Source of the DNA: Sycobia sp. Sy_11 | Lineage: Eukaryota > Arthropoda > Insecta > Hymenoptera > Epichrysomallidae | Assembly (NCBI GenBank): GCA_018907035.1 | Contig: JACCIC010000030.1 | Location: forward strand, 611,501-675,500 | Length of the DNA stretch: 64,000 nt | Direction: 5' to 3' | Program-made: the position numbers and the translations under genes | Notes under the pieces: model-generated | Databases searched by the model: none | Told to the model about the DNA's origin: nothing | The model's input: the letters and a program-made list of their open reading frames with translations, nothing else | Shown: positions 36,034 to 48,350 of the stretch, piece after piece | How the letters are laid out: each line of letters starts with the position of its first letter | How positions within the stretch are numbered: position 1 is the first letter of the stretch

Positions 36034-37650
36034 TATACACGCAACAGCGCCGAACCAGCTCTTTGCCGAGATCGAGCGCGATTTCAAAGTGTTACAACGA
36101 GCAAATCGCCCGCCTCTCTGTTCTCCCATGCTAATTTCCCTCTTACGGATGTATAATACAGTTTGGGTGCCTCGCGCATTCAAAATTGGATATCGCTTAA
36201 TTTATTGGAATTTCTCACTGCTCCATATATATATATTTATACGGCGATCGATAAATCAGTAAAGTAATAGGCGTCGGCCATGTAGCGCGTGTAAACGAAG
36301 GAAGGGAAAAAATTGCTCGAAGGAGAAACTTAAATCTATAGGATGATAAATATTTGGCAACAAAAAACAATATAATGTAACACTAATAATTTTTTCTCCT
36401 GATCGAGGGAGAAACTTTATTTACGGAAACGTCATTACGTTTGAAAGTAAAATAATAATTTCAAAATAGTTTGGAATTTGGAGTGAAACCGCCAGACGGC
36501 CAATATAATAGTAAGATCGCAACAGACGCATTGCGAAATCTGACGCAGTTCGTAGAACCCCGAGGGGGGAGGGGCTTCATTTGAATCCGAGGAAAATGCC
36601 CCAAGAACATCGACTAATGTCATCAATGACCATCACCATCACCTGGAAAAAGATCGTCAAGATCGTTTGTAGATCAAAGATCGGAATAATTTTTTTAACG
36701 GAAACCGGTAGTTTAGCGTTATTAAAGACACATAGATCGTCGTGAATGGCCCGAGTGATCTCCGCGCGTTCTTAGTTCTGCTGTAAAAACTGGAAAATTA
36801 ACGCTTGGACACCGGGCATGGAACGACTGCGATCAACGATCCGGTATAACCTTCGCGAGCCTTTCAAGATGATTGAATGTCAATTGATCTTTGACGGGCT
36901 CAGATCGAAGCTCGTACATACTTGGAATTTTGATTATGGGAAATTTTCTGCTCTCGCGAAATCTGAATTTAAAAAAAAAAAATAGAGGATTCGGGATTAT
37001 CGGCAAGAGCAGCCCTTCGAACGACTGAATAATCCTGAAGCGATTTTTACGAAGCTCGAATCGCGCGCCAGCGTTGGTTCAGCGAGATTGTTGGCCGTGC
37101 GCCCGATTCGGAGGGAGGACTCCGTACGGAGTCTCGCTCGAGCCGCACCAGAGGCTACCTCCGCAGATTTACGAAATTTCGTCGTGAACGAACCCATCCT
37201 GTACTAACAAAAGACATACGGTTGATATTGATGTTACCTATCGTCACGGGCAGCTCTCTGCAGCCGCGCAGAACGCATAAATTAATTACAGTTCGCGCTA
37301 AGTAATATCTTAAATAATCGAATACGCATTTGGTCATAATGCTATTTTTATAAAAATAGAAACTGCGAATGCGACGATTTTTTTATTTGTTTTTTTTTTC
37401 ATTTTTATGCCGAATTAAACGAGCGTTGCAAGAAGCGTAATATCTCGTTGAAAATTCACGCATTTAGGAAATAATCTAAGAATATAAATTCAATGACGTG
37501 AATGATTAAAAAAAAAAAAGAAAGAAAACCATTTCAAATTAAAAGCCCCGATGAAAATTGCCACTAAACATTGGCAACTTTATCCTTCGTCGCCTTTAAA
37601 GCGCGAGACGAAGGAAAAAAAACAATATGCAAAGCAAGTGTGTCTGGCTA

Positions 37651-37653
<3 letters not shown>

Positions 37654-37703
<50 letters not shown>
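37654..37703. repeat. (AT)n microsatellite
   Basis: AT run of about 50 bases. Confidence 0.95.
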
Positions 37704-37707
<4 letters not shown>

Positions 37708-37964
37708 ACAGCGTTTAACGATCGCAAATTGCTCACTTTTTGCAAAGGTCACGCGCTTCTCTTCCTCCTTACGGTCGATTTTAATAAAATATCTTTCTCG
37801 CACATATAGCTCGTATATAATGTGCCTTTCGAAGCAGTAAAAAAGAAAAAAAACAAGGAGTGAAAAGAAAAATGCGTGCTCGCGTAAAAATTGACTGCGA
37901 TTCTCGGAAATGATCGTCACGATGTGGCTTCCCGATTAAAGAGGGAATAAGCGATGCGACGCGC

Positions 37965-37965
<1 letters not shown>

Positions 37966-37998
<33 letters not shown>
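37966..37998. repeat. (AAT)n microsatellite
   Basis: Trinucleotide run of about 11 units. A similar longer, imperfect run occurs at about 580-622. Confidence 0.9.
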
Positions 37999-37999
<1 letters not shown>

Positions 38000-38484
38000 A
38001 TGTTAAATGCAAAAATCCGCGCTGCTCTTAAATATAATAGCTCCCAAGCATATTACGCGGTCACTATGTATAATATCGATATCGTCAGCGAGTGCTTCTC
38101 ATTATCCTCGGCTGCTCGATCTCTCCTGCATTATTCCCCGGCCCAGGGGGGCGTACGCGCTCGCGCGCGCGCGCGCACACATTTCAAAACGAAAGGGTCG
38201 CTTTTCGACGAGCGCTCCATTAGCCGCCGCCAACCCCCCCCCCCGCCCCACCTCTCCCCCACACACCGCTCGTACATTATTCCCCAGCTTTGGCATTCGG
38301 AAATCGCTCGCAGCGGCGCTCCCGTGAAGAGTATCCCGCGATCGATCCCATTGCCCCGATGCAAACGCACGCACGCGCGGGCACGATATCGCGCGTTTTC
38401 CAACGGTCACCGCGCGAGCGTGCGGCCCACGATTCGAGTAGCTCGACGCGCCTGCGCGCGTGAGAGGGAACAAAATGAGACCGT

Positions 38485-38486
<2 letters not shown>

Positions 38487-38529
<43 letters not shown>
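38487..38529. repeat. (AT)n microsatellite
   Basis: AT run of about 43 bases inside a GC-rich island. Confidence 0.95.
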
Positions 38530-38530
<1 letters not shown>

Positions 38531-38729
38531 CTCTCACGCGAGTCGCTTTCTGGAATTCCGCGCTTTTAATTGCGCGACAAATCCTCCGGTCCGTAAAGTG
38601 TGCCGGACGAATTCGCGGCTATACCGATCGCGGGACGGGTGGCTGAGGGGGGGGGGGCTGGGCGCTTATATTTATGACCGCGACGATCGGGATCTATACG
38701 GACGATCGATCGCGGTCGATCTCCTCGGC

Positions 38730-38731
<2 letters not shown>

Positions 38732-38776
<45 letters not shown>
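38732..38776. repeat. (AT)n microsatellite
   Basis: AT run of about 45 bases. Confidence 0.95.
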
Positions 38777-38783
<7 letters not shown>

Positions 38784-39426
38784 TAATGGCGGGCCACGAC
38801 TGGCCCGCGGTAACGCGCAAAAAAGGCCGCGAGTCGCGTATGGCTATACATGTGTGATTTCCCTCGTATAAATGCAACAATTCGTTCTGAATTGTAATGT
38901 GTAATCTTTTTTACGATGAGCTCGCTCGGTCGCTCTCTAGATTCTCTTTTTTACCCCCTGTTTTCATGGCCCGATACGTGTACGGATGAGAATCGGCGGT
39001 GGGCTCAAACGCGCTCAACTTTTTATGCGAGAAAAGCTAGTCGCGCCAGACGGTCGTGCGCGAAAATTCTACCGCGCTGACTTCCAGCAAGTTCCTTATT
39101 TCTCTATTATTAAAAAATTCCATAAACATCCGTCTCTTCTAATTTGTTGTATGTAATTTATCGACAGCTCTTTGTCGATCGAGTAAAAATTACTCCAATA
39201 TATATATATATAATGTCCTATGTTTGTATCTATTCTACACATTGCAACAAAGTTACAATTGCGAAGTAAACTTAATAAATTCATTGACAATTACTACTCA
39301 GTAGCTTAGACCAAAGTATTCGACCAAAGTAAAAAAACATATATTTTTATTGAATTTTAAATAATTTTATTTTAACATTTATATTCAAAGTGCTGAAAAA
39401 TAAAGCCTATGACGTCAATGATGAGC

Positions 39427-39429
<3 letters not shown>

Positions 39430-39492
<63 letters not shown>
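39430..39492. repeat. (AT)n microsatellite, among the longest
   Basis: AT run of about 63 bases. Confidence 0.95.
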
Positions 39493-39494
<2 letters not shown>

Positions 39495-40067
39495 CCGATC
39501 TGCATCTAATCAGTAACATCATTAATTTTGATATGTATTCAAATTAGGTTTTTATTCTATATCTCCAAAAAAAAAAAAACGTTAAGTGAAAAGCATTATT
39601 TTAAAATAAACTATCATTTATAAGAAAATTATAAAAAGTTTCAGATTCTCACTTTTTACATCATTATGGGAATAATAAACATTTAGCGACGTTTATTTAT
39701 CATTTTTAATCGTAAAATATAAATCGTTCGATCTCTAAGCATCGTTTGACGAATTCCCTTGAAACTCTGTACAGCGATCGACTGAAATTTGCAATAAATT
39801 AATGTTCATATACGTTTGACGTAAATGGAACTTATTAATTACTTCGATAAATAAATTTTATATTTCCGTATATCAGCTGTGTAGAAAATTTATCATTGGC
39901 TATAAACAAGTGTCGAAATAGGAGGATACGTGAAATTTGAGCTGATACATCGATTTAGAAGAATCGTTTGCTTTCAAAACTAATATGATCGTTTGAAAAT
40001 TTGTACGTTTCTGACCGAAACGAAAATTAACAAATCGACTTGAAATTCTCGACGTGTAGCTAATATT

Positions 40068-40071
<4 letters not shown>

Positions 40072-40117
<46 letters not shown>
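40072..40117. repeat. (AT)n microsatellite
   Basis: AT run of about 46 bases. Confidence 0.95.
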
Positions 40118-40119
<2 letters not shown>

Positions 40120-40599
40120 TACACGTGCTTATGATCCACGTACAAGGACTTTTATTCGGAGAATCGCAAATGCGGCTGTCGCAGAGAAACCTCTGCTTCT
40201 TTTTTTTCCTTCAAACTCCCGCCATTTGTTACGCGAAACGCCGTTATTTATTCGACTCTCCTGATTCTACGGCTAAAGTCAACGCAGTCGATGGTGGACG
40301 GGCGAGAAACTCGTTCATAAGTTTAACTACTTGTTAATTTTTGATTTTGTTTTTTTTTGTTTTTTTTTTGGTTTTTGGTCAGCGAATCGCCTTGGAAGTG
40401 TCGCGCGCGGCCACGATCGCTTTGCAACCTCTTGTTTTTTCGTCGGACTCGCGCGCCGCAGCCTCTGTGGCCCGAGTCCTTAATGCGCGTTTCGGCAAGG
40501 AAATTCGGCGCGAAAGTTGGGCGGGGGAGGGGATGCAGGAGGAAAAAAGTCGAGCCAACGAGACGCGCGAAACTTCGAAAGATTTGCTCGGTTGAGTTA

Positions 40600-40625
40600 T
40601 TTTTTTTTTTTTTTTTTTTTTTTTT
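40600..40625. repeat. Poly(T) run
   Basis: Twenty-six thymines. Confidence 0.9.
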
Positions 40626-41357
40626 ATCTTACGAGAAAATGAGAGTAGAGAAAATCCTCGGAGAAGTTATAGTAGAGTCACCGAGCCGATGAATAAACGA
40701 TGATTCTCATAATGGCGAGGATAACTCGCGAAAGTAACAGCGGTTGATATCGCGCGATGCCGTTCGTCGGCCATTTGCGAATGCATTAAGGGCGCGTTGA
40801 ATAAAAAGTGGAACAAGCGTATATTACATTAGACATGCGATTCTGATTTTTTTTTTTCTCTTTCCACGTACACGGTGCATATTATTCTAACGTCGTCTCA
40901 ATGCGCGCGCGCGCACGCTCGAGCGCCTATTATTCTATGTTTATATATATGTATATATATATTTTTTTTTTTCTTCTTCTTCTCTTGTTACAATTCACTC
41001 GCTGCCGTTCGCTTCCCGAGCGATGTCGGTTCCGCGGGGACTTTTTCGAAAATCGATTCAACGACAATAACGAAAAAAAAAATCACACTTGAATATACAT
41101 GCACATCTTCACTGTGAATGCTCGACCCTCGCGCATTTTATACGCGCACACGTTTATATTATCTCTCTCTCTCTCTTATATATATATATATATATATATA
41201 GACACGCCTAGAGTGCAGCGATATAGCGCAGCGCGGAAAATCCAAATGCAGCGCCGCTCCGCCCGAGATTCGCCTCAAATCAATAATTTCGACATGCATT
41301 GTTGGCTCTTTTCGCGGAATAACGGATGCGCGTCACGCTTGTCTAAAGTCGAGAACT

Positions 41358-41372
41358 ATGTATGTATGTATG

Positions 41373-41424
<52 letters not shown>
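41358..41424. repeat. (ATGT)n(AT)n microsatellite
   Basis: Five ATGT units followed by a long AT run. Confidence 0.95.
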
Positions 41425-41428
<4 letters not shown>

Positions 41429-42286
41429 TATGTATAGACTGGTTTATTTATGGAGTCTTGCAAGAGGATGCCCCGGCGACTTGTCCCCGGCAGTCCGTGA
41501 CTCGTTGAGGAATTTCGTCAGTTTCTTTTTCCCTTCTTTTCTTTCCATCTATTTATTGAAACTCACCGTTGGCCGTTCATTACGAGGCGATCCAGGAATA
41601 TTATTACAAATCGCTACGTGTGCGAATAATTGAAAATGTATATTATAAAGCGGGCAAAAAATCTTCATTAAAGAGAGAGAAAAAAAATGACGGAATAAAT
41701 TATCTTCAAAACCTTAGACGATGTCTATAATATGCCATTAGGTAGCAAAACATCCTTAACAAATGATCCCCGCGTTATACACCATTGCAGTCTTTGGCTC
41801 TCGATCTTTACTCGAAAAAAAAAAAAATAAAATCACCTACCGGCACCGATTAAGTCTAAAACACATTTACCATCGTCAATGCCACTGAAACACTCGGGCA
41901 CAAGAGTCCAAGTATACTCATTAAGAGCATTCAATACCCACGGAATCGAAAAACAGGAGACGCAAATTTCCGTATTTGAGGTAAGAAAACGACGCGAGGA
42001 TGAATAAGTTTTCGGTAAAATTAAAAAAATAAATAATGCGATAGAATTAGTTTTACGTTATAAAGCGCGGCGATCTGAGCCCCACGCGCGGCATAAGTCG
42101 AAACTGTTATACAACGTTTCTTTTCCTTTTTCTCTTTTGCACATTATAAAAATAACCGACAAAGTTATTAAATAATTATGCCCCGGCGACTGCGATGTAC
42201 ACCCGATAAGTTGCGTAATTATCCTATTTACGTATTGTTTATTCCTTTTAGAATTCAACGCGATATCCTTTTCCTCCTTCGTTCTT

Positions 42287-42289
42287 CTA

Positions 42290-42335
<46 letters not shown>
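42287..42335. repeat. (AT)n microsatellite
   Basis: AT run with one early ATGT. Confidence 0.95.
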
Positions 42336-42336
<1 letters not shown>

Positions 42337-43367
42337 CTTAGCTTTTATAATAAACGTGAATCCCTGTAACGATCCTTCTATCATTTTTACTTTTCGAGCA
42401 ATTATTGCATAATTATTTTTATCGAGATAATGTAACAGCCAAATAGTTTAATCATTTTTACGCGGAACATTTTTGTTTTTTTCAGTAAAATACACAATCT
42501 ATCGATGCAAGCCTTGTTATACAGTTTTAAGAGATTTTATTTAAAAATTTTTTTTATTTAAAAATTTTCTCTGCTAATTCAATCCGACGGGCGAATGTTA
42601 AAAAATAGAGTTTCGCAAGTTCGTGGAGGTCATTTGGCTATTTCTAATTGGTAAAATAAGTTAGTACGTACGTCATTTTAACGAAGTAAAACAATCTCTG
42701 TTTCTCGTTTTACAAGCATCGTACTATTTCCCTTCTTACAAGCCCGGCAGGCGATTTCTTTCCTTTTACGAAAATTAATTTCTGATTTCAGTAATAATTT
42801 TATAGATAATTAGTGTATTATTCATCTCTGTACAGCGAAGGATCAAACCGTACTCACAGCGAATATTGTATTTAAAAGCGACCTTTCGTCATTTATAAAA
42901 TAAGGTATGCGCAAACGTATTCGGACTAAAAAGCTTACTATCAATTAACTCGAAAAGTTTCATCGATCAACTAACAAATACGGTCGATACGTTTCACGAC
43001 ATATCAATTAACAATAAATCAAGCGAACTAAATTATGCGTCTGCAAAAATCCGAGTTATATGTAAATTAAGGCGTTATAACGACGAAACGCCGCGAAGCT
43101 TCGAAAAATCAAATGACTTTTTAACGCGTATCCCGTTTTATCATCGATTATTAACGAGCCGGGTTTAGCGCAGAAGACCATAATAAGGAAATAATCAAGA
43201 TATAAATTTAAAATTCCCATTTCAAATTTCTAATTTCGTTTTCGTGACTCATCAGATCGTCAGTATGGTCTTTAACCACTTAGAACCTGTGCACAATCAA
43301 AGTGCTAATTTTCACTAATATACTTCCTCGGCCGACGAGAAAAAGGCTTCTTTTTATATGCATACAT

Positions 43368-43376
<9 letters not shown>

Positions 43377-43425
<49 letters not shown>
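43377..43425. repeat. Compound (AC)n(AT)n microsatellite
   Basis: AC run joined to a short AT run. Confidence 0.95.
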
Positions 43426-43699
43426 GCACGTTCCTTGTATCAATCGCGACCGCTTCTTCGCCCACACCCACGAGCTTATAACCACGCGCCTGTCTCGGTC
43501 GCGACCGAAATAAAGGACGGAAAAAAAACAAAAAAAAAAAAAAAAACGAAAAGAAAAAACAACGAAAAGACACGGAAAATCCAAAGGCAAACGCGCGCTC
43601 GCCCGCGCTAAACTCGACTGCAATTGTAATGCTTATCTTTATTGGGAAGAGGAGTCGCGCGGCGACGAGCCGCACAATGAGAGCCGAGTTCGTCGACCA

Positions 43700-44536
43700 C
43701 TCTACATTACAATGCCTTACGTATGAAAACGACGGGGGCGCAAGAAGCAGCGAGTGTGTCTGGTGGGGGAGGGCGGGGTGAGAGGAAAAAAAAACGATAA
43801 AGATAAAAAGATAAAACGAAAAACCAGAAGAGACGCGTACGACGCGCGTCTCGTTTGCATATCCGTCACACGAGATCGCCGCGGAGGCGGAGGAGGCGCG
43901 CTTAACGCTCGGCCACCTGGAGGGCGCAGGCATTACGCATCCCCGTTACAGCACGCGCGACCCTCGACGTTATGCGCCTCCGATCGCACCTCCGCCGACC
44001 CCGGGGGGCGTGCGCGTCGCACACGCGCGCAAACGACGGAGACGCGTTCGCGCGGGATCACGCACCTGACGGAGCGAGTCTTGTGGCCGTTCCTCGCTCT
44101 CTGTCGGTCCCTCGACGGATCCTCAGCTGGCTCCCTCCTTCCTGGCTGCCGAACGAGGACCTGGACCGGTGGGGCGGGTCGGGGGCCGACCTGCCTTCCT
44201 CGTGCAGCTGCACAAGCGGCGCACTCGCGAACTCGCGCGCGACCCGGCCCTCGGCGATCGGGGCGCCGGTGGCGCGAGGCGAGGTGGGGTGGGGGGGCGG
44301 ATTATCGGACCTCCGCCGAGGCGCGGTGGAGTCGGGCGCGCGGTGTCGCCGGCTCGGACGAGGCTGCCGTGCGGGGCGCGAAGCGAGGATGCATCTGGCG
44401 CGCACTTGCACGGACAATGTGACATACGCGCACTGTACGGATGGCACTCGCGCGCGGGCAGTCCACGGGTTCGACGAGACAGTTCCCCGGTCCGGGGGCT
44501 GCGGCTCGCTCGTCCCTCTTCTTCCCTCCCTGTCTC

Positions 44537-44582
<46 letters not shown>

Positions 44583-44800
44583 ACTTCCGTAAGTTCGGCG
44601 CGAGAAACCTGAGCAATTTAAGGTACAACGGGCATATACATATAGAAATGTGCGCGAGCGCTCGGCACTATAATCGGAATGAAGACTTTTCCTAAAGCCG
44701 GCGCTTACTTATGCCCGCGCCCCCCACCCGCGCACTTGTGTGTTTCTGGACGCGAGCCGCGTGCTGCTGCTGCCGCTGCCTGCTGCTCCTGCGTGCGCCG
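43700..44800. promoter_or_regulatory. CpG-rich island, candidate promoter or first exon
   Basis: This is the largest GC-rich, CpG-bearing stretch outside the gene (estimated 65-70% GC by eye from 43,860 to 44,520), flanked by CT repeats at 44,541-44,579 and 44,831-44,859. All frames stay open by composition and read as Arg/Ser/Pro-rich noise without domains. TTCC|GTAAGT at 44,588 is a plausible plus-strand donor. It could be the promoter or 5' exon of a gene running out of the window or, via a very long intron, of the gene at 5.6-9.9 kb. Confidence 0.3.
44541..44579. repeat. (CT)n microsatellite
   Basis: CT run of 39 bases at the edge of the 44-kb island, nine bases before a GTAAGT. Confidence 0.95.
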
Positions 44801-44825
44801 CGCTATATACTCTTTCGCCTTCTCC

Positions 44826-44830
<5 letters not shown>

Positions 44831-44859
<29 letters not shown>
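44831..44859. repeat. (CT)n microsatellite
   Basis: CT run of about 29 bases. Confidence 0.95.
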
Positions 44860-44863
<4 letters not shown>

Positions 44864-46082
44864 CCTCCCTGGCTCTTTCTTTTCTCGCCAAAATACCAAT
44901 GCGCGAAGCGTGTGTATATATATATATATATCAAAGGATGCGGTACGTATACTTTATTATAATTTATAGAGCCGCCGACGGTGTATGGGCTGTATTACGT
45001 CGTTAATTTGGCAGGATAATTATTAAAAAAAGAATGTTTGATATATGTTGGGGTATCGTATACGATGTACGCGTGTCATATAGGAACGAAGCGATCTTAC
45101 GAGATTTTCTATAGGATCTTTATAAACGTTCGGAGACGCGCAGTGCCGTAACGTGGCGCTTTTAGCGATTTCGCGGAAAGTCGCTCTAGCGTTCTTTCAA
45201 GAATCATGTTTATTCTTCTTTTTTTCTTTTATTTTCGTTGTTGTTGTTTTTTTTGTTAATGAACATTTATCGATTTCGTTTGAAAAAATCGTTGAGCAGA
45301 GCGACCATTATTACTAAATTATTAAAAATTTAATCCTCCTTTTCATATAGATATGACTATTTTTTATCTTTGAAATTTTATATGCACATCGTGTCATACG
45401 ATCATATAGATGGGAAACTCAAGGATATCGATTGTGGAATTTCAGCCAAAAATCTTAAGACGATTCGAAATTTCTTATAATTAAAATAAACCTTATTAGA
45501 CTTTTGGAATTTTTGATGTTCCAACTACTCGGAAACTTGTTCGAACCGATCGAATTACTCGTGCTGCTCTTCTGCTTGGAATGGTTCGAACGCCTGGAAC
45601 CTGTACCAGCATGTCAACCCTTTTGCAGTGCTCCAATTATGCTGGGAATCGTAACCGTGAAAATCATAGCTACATGTTTTCAATCGCTATAATTACGTAT
45701 CTCGAGTGAAAATTGAGAAAAATCTAAATGACCGTCGCGGTATCATATAATGTACTTCGAGCATAAAAAAAGTACTGAATTTTGCCTATAGAATTTCAAA
45801 CAAAAAAAACTTAGATATATCGATCGATCATCCAAATCCTATCCGAATTGCGTAGTTTTTTTTTAGAAAAATAAATTAAGATTTGTGAGGCATAGTCAAT
45901 AGAAAAGTGTAAAAAATTTCATTCCCTGCCTCACTCAAAAATTACAATACATTATTTTTTTATAGCCCATATCTTTGGGTGTCTTATGTAGAATTAAGAA
46001 ACACCTCTAAATTTTGCAGAGACATCGTACATAAATTTTCAACGGTATTTATTTAAAATAACGATTATAATATACATACTTA

Positions 46083-46322
46083 CACTGAGAAAAAAATATC
46101 TGTTATCAAGTAAATATTTTCTTGTTTTGTACCAAGTAAATTATTTTCTTAAATAGAGAAAGCATCTTCTTTAATCAAGTATTTTCTTAATGCAAAAAAA
46201 TTCACTTGAATCAAACCACGTACTCTTAAATCTAGTCAATATGTTCTTAATTTAAGAAAATGATATACTTGGTACAAAACAAATAATTATTTACTTGATA
46301 TTGGAAAATATTTTTTTCAGTG
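46083..46322. mobile_element. 240-bp MITE with CACTGA termini, TA flanked (copy A)
   Basis: The ends read CACTGAGAAAAAAATAT and ATATTTTTTTCAGTG. The inverted arms are about 70 bases and include ATCAAGTAAATATTTTCTTG and ACCAAGTAAATTATTTTCTT with their complements. A TA dinucleotide sits on both sides, as expected for a Tc1/mariner-mobilised element. No coding frame. Confidence 0.7.
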
Positions 46323-46362
46323 TATATATAATTTTTGGAGAAACTGCAGCAATGGTTGTATA

Positions 46363-46677
46363 GACTGAAAATTTTTTTTTTAATATTAAGTAAATATTTG
46401 CTTGTTTTTTACCAAGTAAATGATTTTCTTAAATCAAAAAAATATTCACTAGATTTAAGACGACCTGGTTTGATTTAACTGAATTCTTCTTGCGTCAAGT
46501 AAAATAATTAAAATAATAAGTATATTTAGTATAGCTCTTTAATAATAAGTATGTTAATTAAAATAATAAGTATAAATACTTCCTTCGTTTAAGAAGGTAC
46601 TTTCTCAATTTAAGAAAATAATTTACTTGGTGCAAACAGGAAAATTTTTACTTGATAACAGATATTCTTCTTCAGTG
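46363..46677. mobile_element. Related MITE (copy B), 40 bp from copy A
   Basis: It has the same arm words (AAGTAAATATTTGCTTG, ACCAAGTAAATGATTTTCTT) at the left and CTTGATAACAGATATTCTTC then TTCAGTG at the right. The left end is worn (GACTGAAA). An AT-rich middle with AATAATAAGTAT repeats makes it longer than copy A. Flanks are TA and TG, so the target duplication is imperfect. Confidence 0.6.
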
Positions 46678-46906
46678 TGTAACGTGAATTCTCACATGAG
46701 GACATTGACAGTATGTAATCAATCGTATAAATAACAATAAATAACAAATACATCTAGGTGGAAAGTATACCTCTCACTGACCCTCAAATTATTAAAGTTC
46801 AATAAAAAATTCCAAACATGATACATGGGTATAAAAAGCTGTCGCAACGGAGAATTAGCCAATCAACATTTACTACAATGCCAGTTCAATATCTTATAGA
46901 TCTTTA

Positions 46907-46910
<4 letters not shown>

Positions 46911-46960
<50 letters not shown>
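46911..46960. repeat. (AT)n microsatellite
   Basis: AT run of about 50 bases. Confidence 0.95.
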
Positions 46961-46965
<5 letters not shown>

Positions 46966-48079
46966 TACACAAAAAAATGTGCAATGGGAAGATGCTCCAG
47001 CACGTTTTTCACGTTAAAAAAAAAAAAATATTAATTACGTCTGGTTATGTGGAACTTTTCACGTCCAATAAGAAGAATTTCGCAGGATTCCGTTTTATCG
47101 CGGATCGCGACGAGCTTCCTTCCCTCCCCGGATAAATACAATACACGCGCGAACGATAGAAATTCCGTCGCATCACGCCGGTGCGGGTATCATAGGCCGA
47201 TACTTTATACCCAGTCATTCGATTAAATTCACCGGCTCGCGTGGCTCGCGCTAATTATTATCCTCGAGATCGAGATCGGGTCAAACTGGCGCGAAACGAG
47301 GGAAAAGGTCTCGTCGACGATTGCGTGAACTTTTTTCTTTTTTTAGAATATGTATATGGACATTTAGAATGGAAAATCTAATTGGGCGACGCGCGCTATT
47401 GTTCTCGGCGACGATGACAACCGACGAAAATGATTAATTGTCCCTAAAATAGCGCGTACGTGGAAAAAATTTAATGCAATATTATTATACTGCTTCTAAC
47501 GAGATTTATACTGTACCAGTGCTCGCTTTCACGTTCGACGGAACTAAAAAAATTTTAACCATAATGTAATGAAAATATACGGCAAACTAACCTGTTTATA
47601 TCAATGGTTAAAATTGATAAAGGAAAAAAGACATTTTTTTTTTTCATACAAATCATAATTTTGCATTCTGTCTTGTCGCGAAAAGAAATTCACGCGTGCA
47701 TAGTTTTAAGGGTTTATCGTAATTATAGATCTCATTGAAAAGTGACGATTATTTATCATATATTGTTTTAATATCGAAAAATAGCGGATCAATATACGAA
47801 CTGTTGGAGAGGATAAATAATTAAAGCATATAAAGTTTAAGATTCGATTAAATTAGATCCTGAATTAGTTGCAATGTAACTCATATTTAATGGAATAATT
47901 ATTAAGAATTTGTTTATATCTTCAAATAAAGTCAAATCTATAGTATTTGCGATGAAAAAAGGGGGGCCCCGGTTTTTCAGTCAGAGCCTCCACGTGGTGC
48001 GGTACCAGTCCATGGCTCTACCTTAATTGAAATTCAGTCCAAATGTTTGTGAGATGCCTTCATTTCAAAAGAAAAGCAC

Positions 48080-48350
48080 AAATTCTAAGAACGCGATGGG
48101 GGAGGGGGTCAGGTTGTACTTTTCTAACAACGTAGAATATAATATATTTTTATTACTTTTATTATTATAATTTTTAAAAATTTTTGATCTAATTTAATTT
48201 TATATTTAGTAGTAATTTCTATTTCAGATTCTTCGGATGTGATCATAATACAAGAACGACCTGACTGTCATTATTTTCAGTTTAAAATATCATAGTATAA
48301 AGACTGTATGACCGATAAAAATATTTATTAATTTAATTAAAAACGGTCGA
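48080..48350. mobile_element. AT-rich element related to copy 1 (copy 3, half element)
   Basis: This segment has a G-rich core (GGGGGAGGGGGTCAGG) followed by the same arm blocks as copy 1: TTTAGTAGTAATTTCTATTT, CAGATTCTTCGGA, GACCTGACTGTCAT, AAAGACTGTATGACCGATAA and AATTTAATT. No clear left arm is present, so it looks truncated or rearranged. Confidence 0.5.

Larger units (their letters stand above)
34560..38100. other. Microsatellite-dense stretch, no gene supported
   Basis: Between 34.5 and 36.0 kb AT, GT, GA and CT tracts follow each other every few hundred bases. The 36.2-37.6 kb part is unique-looking and of intermediate GC, without coding support. Confidence 0.5.
38110..38830. other. 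GC-rich island split by an AT microsatellite
   Basis: Two CpG-rich blocks (38,110-38,470 and 38,560-38,720) contain (CG)n runs, a C-run at about 38,236 and a G-run at about 38,648, and are separated by an (AT)n tract. No coding support on either strand. Confidence 0.25.
38880..43650. other. Mostly AT-rich stretch, no gene supported
   Basis: Microsatellites occur at 39.4, 40.1, 41.2, 41.4, 42.3 and 43.4 kb. A GC-richer patch at 40,385-40,560 carries 84-111 codon frames that end in a poly(T) tract and match nothing. Confidence 0.5.

Noticed and set aside
41468..42193. Repeated 14-mer ATGCCCCGGCGACT at about 41,468 and 42,180
   Set aside because: Flanks do not extend the match. Probably coincidence.
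43754..44612. Long plus and minus frames (up to 222 codons) in the 44-kb island
   Set aside because: All phases are open because stops are rare at this GC level; Arg/Ser/Pro-rich with no recognisable family.
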